This document shows positions 1 through 8,472 of a stretch of DNA of 29,449 bases, piece by piece. Both the position numbers and the translations under genes were made by a program. The stretch is taken from NCBI GenBank assembly GCA_049792875.1, contig JBARBI010000339.1:1-29449 (forward strand), written 5' to 3'. Each line of letters starts with the position of its first letter. Within the stretch, counting starts at the first letter, position 1. The notes below the pieces were generated by a model. The model had not been told where the DNA came from. It saw nothing but the letters and a program-made list of their open reading frames with translations, and ran no database searches. The DNA comes from Sulfotelmatobacter sp049792875 (GTDB lineage: Bacteria > Acidobacteriota > Terriglobia > Terriglobales > Acidobacteriaceae).

Positions 1-14
1 GGGCGTTGCCCCCC

Positions 15-36
15 GGACAGCCGAGGGCGGCTGTCC
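15..36. repeat. Perfect 9-bp inverted repeat (hairpin)
   Basis: GGACAGCCG at 15-23 and CGGCTGTCC at 28-36 are perfect reverse complements separated by AGGG, which would form a strong GC hairpin. There is no T-run after it on either strand, so a simple intrinsic terminator is not indicated. The sequence has the look of a dispersed intergenic repeat, but only one copy is seen here. Confidence 0.55.
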
Positions 37-145
37 CTACATTCAAGGGTGGCCGACGGGGAAGATCGGCGAGCTGTTTTTTCCTGGCGGACTTTTTCGG
101 GGTTTGAGTTTAGGCATCGCGATGGGCCCTTGAATCTGCCAAATT

Positions 146-188
146 CCCCACTTCTCGCGCCGAGAACGAAGCGAGAAATGGGGCACCC
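146..188. repeat. Dispersed inverted-repeat element, copy 1
   Basis: CCCCACTTCTCGC at 146-158 pairs with GCGAGAAATGGGG at 171-183 (13-bp arms, one mismatch, 12-base loop), followed by CACCC. A second copy with almost identical arms, the same mismatch and the same CACCC tail is at 12294-12335. The element starts 20 bases beyond the stop codon of the minus-strand nuclease gene ending at 209. It behaves like a REP/MITE-like intergenic repeat. A role as a bidirectional terminator is possible but there is no T-tract. Confidence 0.8.
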
Positions 189-208
189 CTGCGGTGCGGT
201 TGTTAGCC

Positions 209-1279
209 TTACCGTCGAGGGACGAGTGCGGGCAAGGCGGGAGTTGGATCGGGAGACTCGTCGAGATCGGGATCGCGGGTCGCGGCAGCGTCTTCGGTCG
301 GGGAGGGTTTTTTCGGAGCGAGAAACTTTTCTGTGTTCAGGAGCGGTCGGCCGAGGGAAGCGTTGTAGCTGGTCCAGGGGCTATCGAGGGCGGCTTCGCG
401 CTCGAAATGGGCGCGCATGGCTTCCATCTTTGAGTCGAGGTCGTCGAGATAGTGCAGCATGAGGGCTTCGGGAAACATCGGCAGCTTGGGCGAGCCAAAG
501 TCGTACTGGCCATGATGGCTGATGATGAGGTGCTCGATCATGATCTTGAGTTCGTCGGGAAAGCCGGGTTGGAGAGCGAGCTTGGCCTGCAGCATTTCCA
601 GTTCGATGATCATGTGGCCGAGAAGCTGGCCCTTGGTGGTGTAGGAGAACGAACGGTTGTAGGTGAGTTCGTGAATCTTGCCGATGTCGTGTAGAAAGGC
701 GCCGGTGAGAAGCAGCTCGCGATTGATCTGGGGATAGTTCTGGCACATCAGATTGCAGGAACGGAACAGGGAGACGACGTGATCGAGCAGGCCGCCGATA
801 TAGGCATGATGCAGAGTTTTCGCGGCGGGAGCGTTGCGGTAAGCGGCGGCGATTTCAGGATCGGCCATGAAGGCCTGGACAAGCGATTTGAGATGAGGAT
901 TCTGGAATGAGGAGATGAAGTCCGTCAGGGTTTGCCAGAGGCCGTCAACATCTTTGGTGGTCTTGGGCAGGTAATCAGCGAAGTCGATCTCCGATTCGCC
1001 CAGTTTTCGTAGCTTGTGGACAGTGAGCTGGAAACGATTTTTGTACTTGTTGATGAGGCCTTTGATCTTGAGGAAGTCATCCTGCTCGAAGGCGTCGAGG
1101 ACTTCTTCGACGTTGTCCCACATTTTGGCTTCGATCTGGCCGCTGCGATCGCCGAGCGTAAGCGCCAGGTAAGGTTCGCCGGTCTTCTTGGGCTTGATCT
1201 GCTTGCCAACGACGACGAAGCTCGAGGTAATGACCTTGTTCTCGTGGCGCGCGCAATCGCCGATGTAGAAGTCTTTCAT
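209..1279 (-). CDS. YhaM-like OB-fold/HD-domain 3'-5' exoribonuclease
   Basis: The 356-residue product is predicted to be a cytoplasmic nuclease of the YhaM type, which trims RNA or single-stranded DNA from the 3' end. Residues about 15-92 form an OB-fold nucleic-acid-binding domain (GDRSGQIEAKMWD near 43-55, then FLKIKG). Residues about 155-290 form an HD phosphohydrolase domain with LLDHV at 164-168, the LHDIGK motif at 196-201 (His197, Asp198), ISHHGQ at 253-258 and a DDLDSK stretch at 279-284. These provide the usual metal ligands. The C-terminal 50 residues are Pro/Ala/Asp-rich and probably disordered. It begins 38 bases after the stop of the SurA-like gene on the same strand, so the two are probably co-transcribed. 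Family assignment is firm; the exact substrate is inferred from the family. Confidence 0.87.
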   Translation of the reverse strand: MKDFYIGDCARHENKVITSSFVVVGKQIKPKKTGEPYLALTLGDRSGQIEAKMWDNVEEVLDAFEQDDFLKIKGLINKYKNRFQLTVHKLRKLGESEIDFADYLPKTTKDVDGLWQTLTDFISSFQNPHLKSLVQAFMADPEIAAAYRNAPAAKTLHHAYIGGLLDHVVSLFRSCNLMCQNYPQINRELLLTGAFLHDIGKIHELTYNRSFSYTTKGQLLGHMIIELEMLQAKLALQPGFPDELKIMIEHLIISHHGQYDFGSPKLPMFPEALMLHYLDDLDSKMEAMRAHFEREAALDSPWTSYNASLGRPLLNTEKFLAPKKPSPTEDAAATRDPDLDESPDPTPALPALVPRR

Positions 1280-1317
1280 GGGCAGTCTGAGTATAAAGGA
1301 CGCGGCGAGAGCCGGGA

Positions 1318-2520
1318 TCAGAGTATGCCGAGTACCTTTTTTCTCTTCTTGGAGAGCTTCTTGGCGTCGGACTCCTTGGCAGCGACGGTCTCGATGGGTT
1401 TGGTCTGGTTCGGACTGGCGCCAGAATCGATGTAGCCGACCTTGATGTCAATGTAGGCCTCTTCGCGCAATTTCGTGAGGTAGGCGCGAAGAGCGGGCTG
1501 CAGCTTCTCGTAGTACAGAGCATCCTGAATCTTGGGCAGGACATCCTTCATGGGAGGAACGCCGGCCATCTGGTGATCGACGACCTTGAGGATCACGTAG
1601 CCCTGCTTGACGTGGATTACTCCGGTGACCTCGCCCGTCTTGAGGGCGAAGGTCTGGTCTTCGATCTGCTTGGCAAGCTTGCCGCGCTCGAACGTGCCCA
1701 GAGTGCCACCATCGGCCGCAGAAGGGCCGTCCGAATATTTCTTGGCAATGTCTTCGAAGCTAGCGCCGTCGCGAATCTGTTTGAGGAGATCGTTCGCCTT
1801 GGCCTCGGCGGCGCTGAGAGCTGCGGCCTCGGCAGCCTGACGAGCCGCTTCTTCGGAGGGGGGCTCAGCACTGGGAGTAGCGGCAGGCGTGCTGGAGTCG
1901 GCGGCTGGGGGTTCGGCTGGGGGTGCGGCAGGCGTGGCAGCGGCAGGTGTGGCAGCAGGAGCCACCGTTTTGGGAGCAACCAGGATCTCACTCAAGCGAA
2001 CGAACTCCGGGTGTTCCATGTCGTTCTTGTGATCGTCGTAGAACTTTTGTTCCTCCTCTTTGCTGACGGCGAGGTGGGCTCCGACTTCCTCCCCGATCAC
2101 CTTCTGGGTGATGATCTGGTTGCGCATGTTCTGCTTGAAATCTTCCCAGGAGATGCCCTGCTTGGTGGCTTCCTTTTCGAGGTCCTCGAGGGACTCGAGC
2201 TTCATATCCTTGCGCATCTGGTCGAGGCGCTTGATGAGATCGGTATCGCCGGTAATGCCAAGGTCTTTGCCCTTGTCAAGAAGAAGCTGCTGGTCGATGA
2301 GATCGCGGAGAACGTCTTTTTCGCGCTGGGCGTAGGCTTTGTCGGGATCTTTGGGGTCCTGCTGCTTGACTTCATCCTTGAGCTGATCTTTGCTGCGGTC
2401 AAACTCCGATTGGGTGACGATCTGGTTGTTTACGCGCGCAATGATTTCTTCGACGACTTGTCCGCCGGCGAGGGCGGGGAGACATGCCAAAGCCATAAGG
2501 ATCAGGAAAGATTTCTTCAT
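1318..2520 (-). CDS. SurA-like peptidyl-prolyl cis-trans isomerase/chaperone
   Basis: The 400-residue product is a predicted periplasmic chaperone that helps outer-membrane proteins fold. Residues 1-20 are a signal peptide (KK followed by a hydrophobic run ending ALAGG). Residues about 21-165 match the SurA N-terminal helical domain, including VNNQIVTQSEFD near 30-41. The parvulin (PPIC) domain starts with RLSEILV at 175-181 and continues from about 240 to 314, with the typical stretches FEDIAKKYSDGPSA, GGTLGTFERG and GEVTGVIHVKQGYVILKV. Between these two pieces lies an Ala/Pro-rich insert (about 185-238) that splits the domain. The tail after 380 is Lys-rich. It is shorter than E. coli SurA and has one parvulin domain instead of two. 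The neighbouring TonB receptor gene in the window is the sort of client such a chaperone serves. Confidence 0.87.
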   Translation of the reverse strand: MKKSFLILMALACLPALAGGQVVEEIIARVNNQIVTQSEFDRSKDQLKDEVKQQDPKDPDKAYAQREKDVLRDLIDQQLLLDKGKDLGITGDTDLIKRLDQMRKDMKLESLEDLEKEATKQGISWEDFKQNMRNQIITQKVIGEEVGAHLAVSKEEEQKFYDDHKNDMEHPEFVRLSEILVAPKTVAPAATPAAATPAAPPAEPPAADSSTPAATPSAEPPSEEAARQAAEAAALSAAEAKANDLLKQIRDGASFEDIAKKYSDGPSAADGGTLGTFERGKLAKQIEDQTFALKTGEVTGVIHVKQGYVILKVVDHQMAGVPPMKDVLPKIQDALYYEKLQPALRAYLTKLREEAYIDIKVGYIDSGASPNQTKPIETVAAKESDAKKLSKKRKKVLGIL

Positions 2521-2669
2521 AGAATTGATTGGGCCGCCACGCTTCCTGGGCTTGCGGACAAAGGGTGGGCTCGGGCCGATAGACTATTTTACTCCTTCGG
2601 AGCGAAGAGGGCGGTTCATCTTCCTGAATTGGACGCTTTTACAGGCGAGAAAGTTGGCCGCGCGGCCCA

Positions 2670-3494
2670 TCAGGCGGTCCGCACGAGGGCCAGCGCGGTC
2701 CGGTCGTCACACGGAGGTGCTCCGCCGCTGAAGGTACCGACGGCGTTGAGGACGGAGGTGCAGAGCGTCTCGGCTGGGCTCGCCGGGGCAGCCAGCAAGA
2801 GCTGGTTGACGCGTTCCAGGCCGAATTCCTCACCCGAGTGTTTGCGGTAGCCCTCGCACTCAACCATTCCCCGGGAGACGAGCAGTAGAGCGGCGCCGTT
2901 CTCCAAGCCAACGGTCGGAGCTTCGGAAGTGGCGTGGGAAAACAGTCCCAGCGGCAGACCGGTGGAACCGAGTTCGGCAATCCCGCGACGGTCGCGGAGA
3001 AGCCCGGGGGTGTGCCCGGCATTGGCGTAGCAGAGCGTACCGAATTTCTCGTGGTAGCAGGCGATGAACGCGGGGCAGGAGCGGACGCCTTTAGAGGTCT
3101 CGATGAGTTCACGATTGATGCGAAGACTGAGTTCCGTCATGGCATTGGACTCATTGATGTCGGGGCGCGAGAACAGTTCGGTGCCAAAGGTGCGAAAGGT
3201 TTCCTGCGCGGCGGCCAGGATGCCACGGTTATCATCGCGACGTCCGGCAACGTCGAGCAAGCCAAATAGAACGCGCTCGGGACTCACGCGGACGGCATCG
3301 TAGAAATCCCCAGCCACGCGCTTACCGACGAAAACGGCAGCGATGTCCGCTCCCTCGATCTTGGGGAACACGGTGGGGACGGGTTCGACCGGGAGTGCGG
3401 CGGGGAGGCGGGAATGAAAGAGGGAACGCATGGAGAGCAAGCCCAAGCCGAAACTAGCACAGGAAGAAGGCGCGAGCAAACGGAATGAAGACAT
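2670..3494 (-). CDS. SpoIIE/PP2C-type protein phosphatase, altered metal site
   Basis: The 274-residue product matches the PP2C-like SpoIIE/RsbU family, which dephosphorylates Ser/Thr regulators such as anti-anti-sigma factors. Visible motifs are AGDFYD at 61-66, DVAGR at 81-85 (usually DVSGHG or similar), NAGHTPGLL at 158-166, GLPLG at 179-183 and CDDRTALAL at 262-270. The motif that is normally TDGVTE or SDGLVE reads SRGMVE (207-212), so the expected metal-binding Asp is Arg. The protein has no sensor domain. Either ATG 3494 or the in-frame ATG at 3431 could be the start, because the conserved domain begins only near residue 40 and neither has a clear ribosome binding site. It follows the TPR-metalloprotease gene by 33 bases on the same strand. 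Activity is uncertain because of the substituted residue. Confidence 0.8.
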   Translation of the reverse strand: MSSFRLLAPSSCASFGLGLLSMRSLFHSRLPAALPVEPVPTVFPKIEGADIAAVFVGKRVAGDFYDAVRVSPERVLFGLLDVAGRRDDNRGILAAAQETFRTFGTELFSRPDINESNAMTELSLRINRELIETSKGVRSCPAFIACYHEKFGTLCYANAGHTPGLLRDRRGIAELGSTGLPLGLFSHATSEAPTVGLENGAALLLVSRGMVECEGYRKHSGEEFGLERVNQLLLAAPASPAETLCTSVLNAVGTFSGGAPPCDDRTALALVRTA

Positions 3495-3527
3495 CTGCGG
3501 GCATGAGCCTGGGAAGCGGGCCGCTGG

Positions 3528-4961
3528 CTACTCGCCATACCGGTCGGCGAGGTACTTGCCCAAGTCGGACTCGAACTGGCCGTAGTCGGAGTGGATGGTG
3601 GCGCGGAGGGCGGCCTCGGTGGAATTGCCCTGACTGATGCGCTGCAGGATGCGCTGAATATCGCTCATGCCATAGGAATCGTTGATGTAGGACACGGCCG
3701 CCAGGGATTCGGCGTAGGCTACAGAGGCTTCGGCGCCGGAGAAACGCAGGAAACTTCCTTCCAGGGCATTGAGCGGGATGTTGCGTTGCGCTTTGAAAAG
3801 GAGGGAGAGTTGATGGCCGTTGCCGCCAAGGCTTCTGGGCTCGAGCAACTGGGCGATGCCTTCGTGAAGCCAAGGCGGGCAGCGGCCACCGGATAGCTGT
3901 GTGATGAACGAGTGAGCCAGTTCATGCTTGAGAACGTGGGCCAGCTCCGAAGTCATGGAACTGAGGCCGCTGATCGGGATGCGCAGCTTACCGTCATTGA
4001 TCGCTCCGGACCAGGTGGGGGCGTGCGTGACATCGAAGAAAGCCTGCTCGGTGTACAGGGTCACCAGAATGTTGTCGCGGGGCGGGTTACCGAGATCGCG
4101 AACCAGGTCGTCGTAATCGGATTCGAGCGTCGCCAGGATTTGTGAGCGGAGAGACTCGGAAGTCTGCTTGCCCTCATAGTGCAGAACAAAATGACTGCTT
4201 TCGCCCTGGGCGAAGTCGGACTCGACGGTCTGCTCGCGCTGAGCCTTGGCCAGGAACTGCTGTACGGCCGGATCGGGGCGCAACTCGAGGGAGCGTCTCC
4301 AGGAGCCGACGGCTTCTTTGGTGCGGTCTGAGGCAAATTGAGCGTAGCCGAGCATGGTGTATGCGTCAGGCGAATTGGGTGCAGCCCGAACGGCGCGCTG
4401 GGCATAAGGAAGTGCCTGGGCTGCGTTTCCGGTGCGGACCAGCAACGCGGCGTAATAGATAAGGATGGTGGAATTGTCTGGCTGGAAGCGGAGGGCGCTC
4501 TCGAAATACTGCCGAGCCTGAGCGATGTTGCCGTGTTCGAATTCAAACTTTCCGGCGATGAAGTCGGCGGTCGCGCTCAACTCGGCGTTGCCCTTCCCTT
4601 CCAGGCTGGCGAGAACGTCGGGACTGACCTTCCCTTCCCGGATGATCTTGCCGACCAGATCGCCCTCGTTGGCCAGGCTGTCGGCGGGAGTAAAGGAAGG
4701 GAGGTCGCCGACCTTGGCGGTGGCCGATGAAACATGAGCGGGCATGCCGCCGGCATCGACGTGATCGACCGACGACTTGGGTATCGCGTAGGAATCGTCA
4801 CCGATGTCGTATTCGAAGTGATTGCCGTTTTCGCGGACGTGATCGGCGACGATGGTGCGGCCATTTTTCAGATGGATGGTGTCTGCGGATAATTCGGGGA
4901 GGGCGAGTAACCCTACAAAGGCGAGATGCCCTATAAAGAGGATGATGACACGTAGCCGCAT
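3528..4961 (-). CDS. Secreted TPR protein with peptidase-MA metalloprotease domain
   Basis: The 477-residue product has an N-terminal signal peptide (residues 1-26, hydrophobic core VIILFIGHLAFVGLLAL). A short beta-rich region follows (about 27-70, TIHLKNGRTIVADHVREN) of the kind found before TPRs in acidobacterial secreted proteins. Tetratricopeptide repeats occupy about 130-240 (FEHGNIAQARQYFESAL, RTGNAAQALPYAQRAV). The C-terminal part, about 255-477, is a gluzincin-like peptidase-MA domain with HELAH at 346-350 and the third ligand region WLHEGIAQ at 364-371, where Glu367 is the candidate. It is probably a periplasmic or surface zinc protease. It heads the minus-strand gene set and is divergent from the M1 peptidase, with only 38 bases between the two start codons. 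Substrate unknown. Confidence 0.82.
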   Translation of the reverse strand: MRLRVIILFIGHLAFVGLLALPELSADTIHLKNGRTIVADHVRENGNHFEYDIGDDSYAIPKSSVDHVDAGGMPAHVSSATAKVGDLPSFTPADSLANEGDLVGKIIREGKVSPDVLASLEGKGNAELSATADFIAGKFEFEHGNIAQARQYFESALRFQPDNSTILIYYAALLVRTGNAAQALPYAQRAVRAAPNSPDAYTMLGYAQFASDRTKEAVGSWRRSLELRPDPAVQQFLAKAQREQTVESDFAQGESSHFVLHYEGKQTSESLRSQILATLESDYDDLVRDLGNPPRDNILVTLYTEQAFFDVTHAPTWSGAINDGKLRIPISGLSSMTSELAHVLKHELAHSFITQLSGGRCPPWLHEGIAQLLEPRSLGGNGHQLSLLFKAQRNIPLNALEGSFLRFSGAEASVAYAESLAAVSYINDSYGMSDIQRILQRISQGNSTEAALRATIHSDYGQFESDLGKYLADRYGE

Positions 4962-4999
4962 TCAGGCGCATTCTAGCAACGGAGGACACGCTTACCCAC

Positions 5000-7564
5000 G
5001 TGACGAAGGTACTACTTAACGTGCGAGGCTGGCGAGTCGTGGCGGCGATCTGCCTTGCGGTGGGCGGGTTGCGGGCGGCGGCGGAGAGCCCTCCGGACAA
5101 ACCGGCGGAAACGCTTTATTTGCAACTCGGACAAGTGGGTCTTGATCCGTCGCGGGTGTATCAGGTAAGGGGCGCGTCGCTGGACCGATCTTCGGTTCAC
5201 ATTACTTTGGAGGATGGCACCATCGGCTTCACGCAAGACGTGATGGGAAGAATCACGGGAGCGTTTTTCGAAGGCGACGGAGAGGTGCTGCTGACTCCTC
5301 CGAATGACATGGAACGGAGATCGATGAGCCTGTTTACCGGGATGGCCATCCTGGAAGAACACTTCTTCACCGCTTATTTTCGATTTAACGATGACGCGGA
5401 AAGCGAGCTGCGCCCGGATTTGCGGGCTGCGGACAACAAGCAGGGGTTCGTCGAACGATGGGGAGCAACCACCAAGAATCTGGCCAACGCGGACGCGACG
5501 AGATTGCTGGTCAGCTTCAGCCGAATGCTTGCGGCGAAAAGCGGCGCAATCACGGCGGAGCGGGCGGATCCGATACAGCCCGGGAACGGGGGGGACCGGT
5601 TCCTGCATGCGCGGCTGCAAGGAAGCAAGCTGGGCGTATTCGATGTTTATTACGATTCTGAGGCGCCCGAGCAGATTCAGGCCGGGCAGGCGAAAGCGGC
5701 CGAGAATGGCGACGAGTATTACGACGTCTGGGCGTCATTTTCACAGGTTGCTTCCGGAGCCCCGCTGAGCAAGCGTGGCGGGACGCGGGCGCCGGAAAAC
5801 GAGAAACCGCGTGAGAGCTCGGTGATCGTGCGAAGTTATGCAATCACGACCGAGGTGCAACCTCCCAAAAAGATTCATGCGAGAGCCCGCCTGCAATTGG
5901 ATGTAACCGAGGGCGGTGCGCGGACGCTGCTATTTGAATTGTCGCGATTTCTGCAAATTGAAAGCGTCAAGCTCGACGGGCAGGCAGTGGAGTTCATCCA
6001 CAACCCGGCGGTGGAGGGGACGCAGTTGGCGCGGCGTGGGAATGACCTGGTGGCGGTGGTTCTTCCCGAGGCCGCGCGATCGGGACAGAAACTCGGCCTT
6101 GAATTTGTCTATGGAGGCGAAGTTCTGGCGGAAGCGGGAAGCGGATTGCTGTATGTGGGCGAGCGAGGTACCTGGTATCCGAATCTTGGGCTGGCGATGG
6201 GCGACTTCGACCTGGAGTTCCGATACCCGCCAGGCTGGACGCTGGTGGCGACGGGAAAATCGACGCCGGTTTCACCGGAGGGAGACGCAGCGAAGACCAA
6301 CGGTCAGCAAGTCTCTCACTGGGTCTCGGAACGGCCGATTCCCGTGGCGGGCTTCAACCTGGGAAAGTACAAAGAAGCTAGGGTGCAGGCGGGAGACGTT
6401 ACGGTGGAGATCTATGCCACCAAAGGGGTGGAGCGAGACTTTCCGAATCCCCGAATTGAAGTGATTCAACCGGACCCGTCGGATCCAACCAATCGAGGAC
6501 GGCAGTTGAACGTGCCGAGCAGCCTTTCGCCGGCACAGAACGAGGTGACAGTGGGAGAGAGCGCGGCCCGGGCCATCCAGTATTTTGCCGCCCGTTTTGG
6601 GCCTTTTCCCTACAGTCACCTGGCCCTGACGCAGATGCCGGGGCGCGATAGCCAAGGTTGGCCGGGGTTAGTGTTTCTTTCGTCCTATGCATTTCTAGAC
6701 CAACGAGAACGGGAGCAACTGCATTATGAGCCGGACCGGATGGTTTTGTTGCAATCGATTCCCGCGCACGAGACCGCGCATCAATGGTGGGGAGATCTGA
6801 TCACCTGGAGCAGCTACCGGGATCAATGGTTTTCGGAAGGGCTGGCAAATTACTGCGCGCTGATGATCGTGCAGGAGAAGAATCCCGCAGGCTTCCGGGA
6901 GGTTATGGAAAAGTACCGGAGAGACTTGATCGAGAAAAACAAAGATGGAATGTCTCCGATGGAGGCAGGACCGGTGACGTTGGGTGGGCGGCTGCTGTCG
7001 TCGCGGTCGCCGAAGGGGTATGAAGCCATCAGCTACGGACGGGGAACGTGGCTGTTCCACATGCTGCGGACGATGTTGAAAGATGTGGCACAGCAAGACG
7101 GGGGACGGAACGGCGCGAACGGCGGCAGTGCGGAGGAGCCCTTCATGCGGGCGCTCCGAAAAGTTAGGCAGCGGTATGAAGGAAAATCGATTAGCACGGG
7201 CGAACTGATGGACGTGTTCGCAGAGGACCTTCCGCCCGCGCTGCGCTACGAAGGCAAGAAATCGATGGACTGGTTCCTGGATGGGTGGATCAACGGCACG
7301 TCGCTGCCCAAGCTGGAACTCAAGGCGGTGAAGTTTACTGCGAAGGGCGCGGGCTCGATGGTGAGTGGCACGATTGTGCAGAGAGACGCGCCGCAAGATC
7401 TGGTGACATCCGTTCCTGTCTACGCGGTGGCTGGGAAGCAGCAAGTACTTCTGGGACGGGTGTTCGCGGACGGGGAGGAATCCACCTTTCATCTGTCGGC
7501 TCCGGCCGGGACGCACAAGATCGTGCTCGATCCGAATGAGACGGTTCTCACGAGTCCGAAGTAG
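5000..7564 (+). CDS. Secreted M1-family zinc metallopeptidase
   Basis: The 854-residue product starts with GTG. A GGAGG lies at 4981-4985, which is rather far upstream, and a signal peptide covers about residues 1-28. Residues about 30-285 are a family-specific N-terminal region. From about 290 the M1 beta-sandwich begins (KKIHARARLQLDV), and the catalytic domain follows. The zinc site is complete: HETAH at 590-594 (His590, Glu591, His594) and Glu613 in SEGLAN, giving the HExxH-x18-E spacing of the family. YEAISYGRGTWLFHMLR, beginning at about 674, resembles the region carrying the catalytic Tyr. The GAMEN exopeptidase motif is not present; GRDSQGWPGL (about 548-557) lies where it is expected, so classical N-terminal amine recognition may be absent. 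Probably a periplasmic or exported peptidase. Substrate unknown. Confidence 0.87.
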   Translation: MTKVLLNVRGWRVVAAICLAVGGLRAAAESPPDKPAETLYLQLGQVGLDPSRVYQVRGASLDRSSVHITLEDGTIGFTQDVMGRITGAFFEGDGEVLLTPPNDMERRSMSLFTGMAILEEHFFTAYFRFNDDAESELRPDLRAADNKQGFVERWGATTKNLANADATRLLVSFSRMLAAKSGAITAERADPIQPGNGGDRFLHARLQGSKLGVFDVYYDSEAPEQIQAGQAKAAENGDEYYDVWASFSQVASGAPLSKRGGTRAPENEKPRESSVIVRSYAITTEVQPPKKIHARARLQLDVTEGGARTLLFELSRFLQIESVKLDGQAVEFIHNPAVEGTQLARRGNDLVAVVLPEAARSGQKLGLEFVYGGEVLAEAGSGLLYVGERGTWYPNLGLAMGDFDLEFRYPPGWTLVATGKSTPVSPEGDAAKTNGQQVSHWVSERPIPVAGFNLGKYKEARVQAGDVTVEIYATKGVERDFPNPRIEVIQPDPSDPTNRGRQLNVPSSLSPAQNEVTVGESAARAIQYFAARFGPFPYSHLALTQMPGRDSQGWPGLVFLSSYAFLDQREREQLHYEPDRMVLLQSIPAHETAHQWWGDLITWSSYRDQWFSEGLANYCALMIVQEKNPAGFREVMEKYRRDLIEKNKDGMSPMEAGPVTLGGRLLSSRSPKGYEAISYGRGTWLFHMLRTMLKDVAQQDGGRNGANGGSAEEPFMRALRKVRQRYEGKSISTGELMDVFAEDLPPALRYEGKKSMDWFLDGWINGTSLPKLELKAVKFTAKGAGSMVSGTIVQRDAPQDLVTSVPVYAVAGKQQVLLGRVFADGEESTFHLSAPAGTHKIVLDPNETVLTSPK

Positions 7565-7683
7565 CGGACAGTTCCAGCCCTGCAACGACAATCCGCCGTG
7601 CCGAATCGGTTCGTAGTTCCGCGGGCAATTCCCGAAATGGGCATTGTGGAATTACTTGCGCTATCCTAAGAACCACTGCCCTC

Positions 7684-8472
7684 ATGTTGTCCATATCCTA
7701 CGAATTCTCTTGGGGGCGAGGCCTCGATCCTTCGCTGGCGGAAGCGCATGCTGCTCTGGGCATGGAGAAGTCCCATTACGAGTTTGACTTTCCCGGGGCA
7801 GAAAGCGAATTTCTGAAGGCGATCGAGCTGAACCCGAATTCCGCCTATGCCCACTTCTTTTATTCCAATTGCTTCTTGGCCCCCATGGGGCGGATGGCCG
7901 AGGCCATTGCTGAGAACAAGAAGGCGCTGGAACTGGACCCGCTGTCGTTGCCGATCAACAATTTCATGGGCTTGACTTATATGTTTGCCGGAGACTACGA
8001 AAAGTCTTATCAGCAATTCCAGCACACCATCGCCATGGAGCCCACGTTTCATCTCGCGCACCAATATTTTTCGTTCCTCCTGAAGGTGACGGGACGATAC
8101 GAGGAGGGAATCAAGGAGTACGAGAAGGGCGAGGTGCTGGGTGGTTCCAGTCCAGAAGATGCGGCGGCGGAGGCAGCCATGATGCGGCAAGCCCTCAAGA
8201 AGGGAGGAGGAAAGGGATTGTGACAAAAGAGTCTGGAGCTGATGCTGGCGGAACTAAAGCGACCGGGAGGTGATCTGGTATCGCCGGGTTTGGTTGCTGC
8301 CGTCTATGCCCTTGCGGGCGAAAAGGATAGCGCTTTCGAATGGCTCGACAAAGCTTACGCCGCACGTGACGGCGCGGAAATCACGCTTGTGAAGTGCGAT
8401 CCTGCCTTCAAGAATCTCCGCAGTGACCCTAGATTCTCCGATCTGTTGCGGCGCATGGGCCTACCTGCCTAG
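7684..8472 (+). pseudogene. Truncated TPR regulator remnant with internal stop
   Basis: Two pieces in the same frame (7684-8223 and 8224-8472) are separated only by a TGA at 8221-8223. Together they read as the C-terminal half of a TPR protein of the HTH-TPR family. The first piece contains TPRs (AEAHAALGMEKSHYEFDFPG, ALELDPLSLPINNFMG). The second has the family ending GEKDSAFEWLDKAYAARDG followed by LRSDPRFSDLLRRMGLPA. The intact gene at 18148-19911 ends in the same way (GDKDKAFQWLDRAYDERCE, DPRFARFISRLGLKLP). The N-terminal HTH, membrane segment and first repeats are missing. The stop falls where the family commonly has an aromatic residue, so a TGG-to-TGA mutation is a simple explanation. 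An ATG at 7684 exists but its ribosome binding site is unconvincing. Readthrough cannot be excluded but is unlikely. Confidence 0.72.

Noticed and set aside
49..462. Short open frames at the left edge
   Set aside because: They overlap the repeat and the conserved 3' end of the nuclease gene, and their composition is Arg-rich and non-protein-like.
1573..2850. Plus-strand open frame (425 codons) opposite the SurA-like gene
   Set aside because: Its composition is an antisense image of the Ala/Pro-rich SurA-like gene, and no motif is seen.
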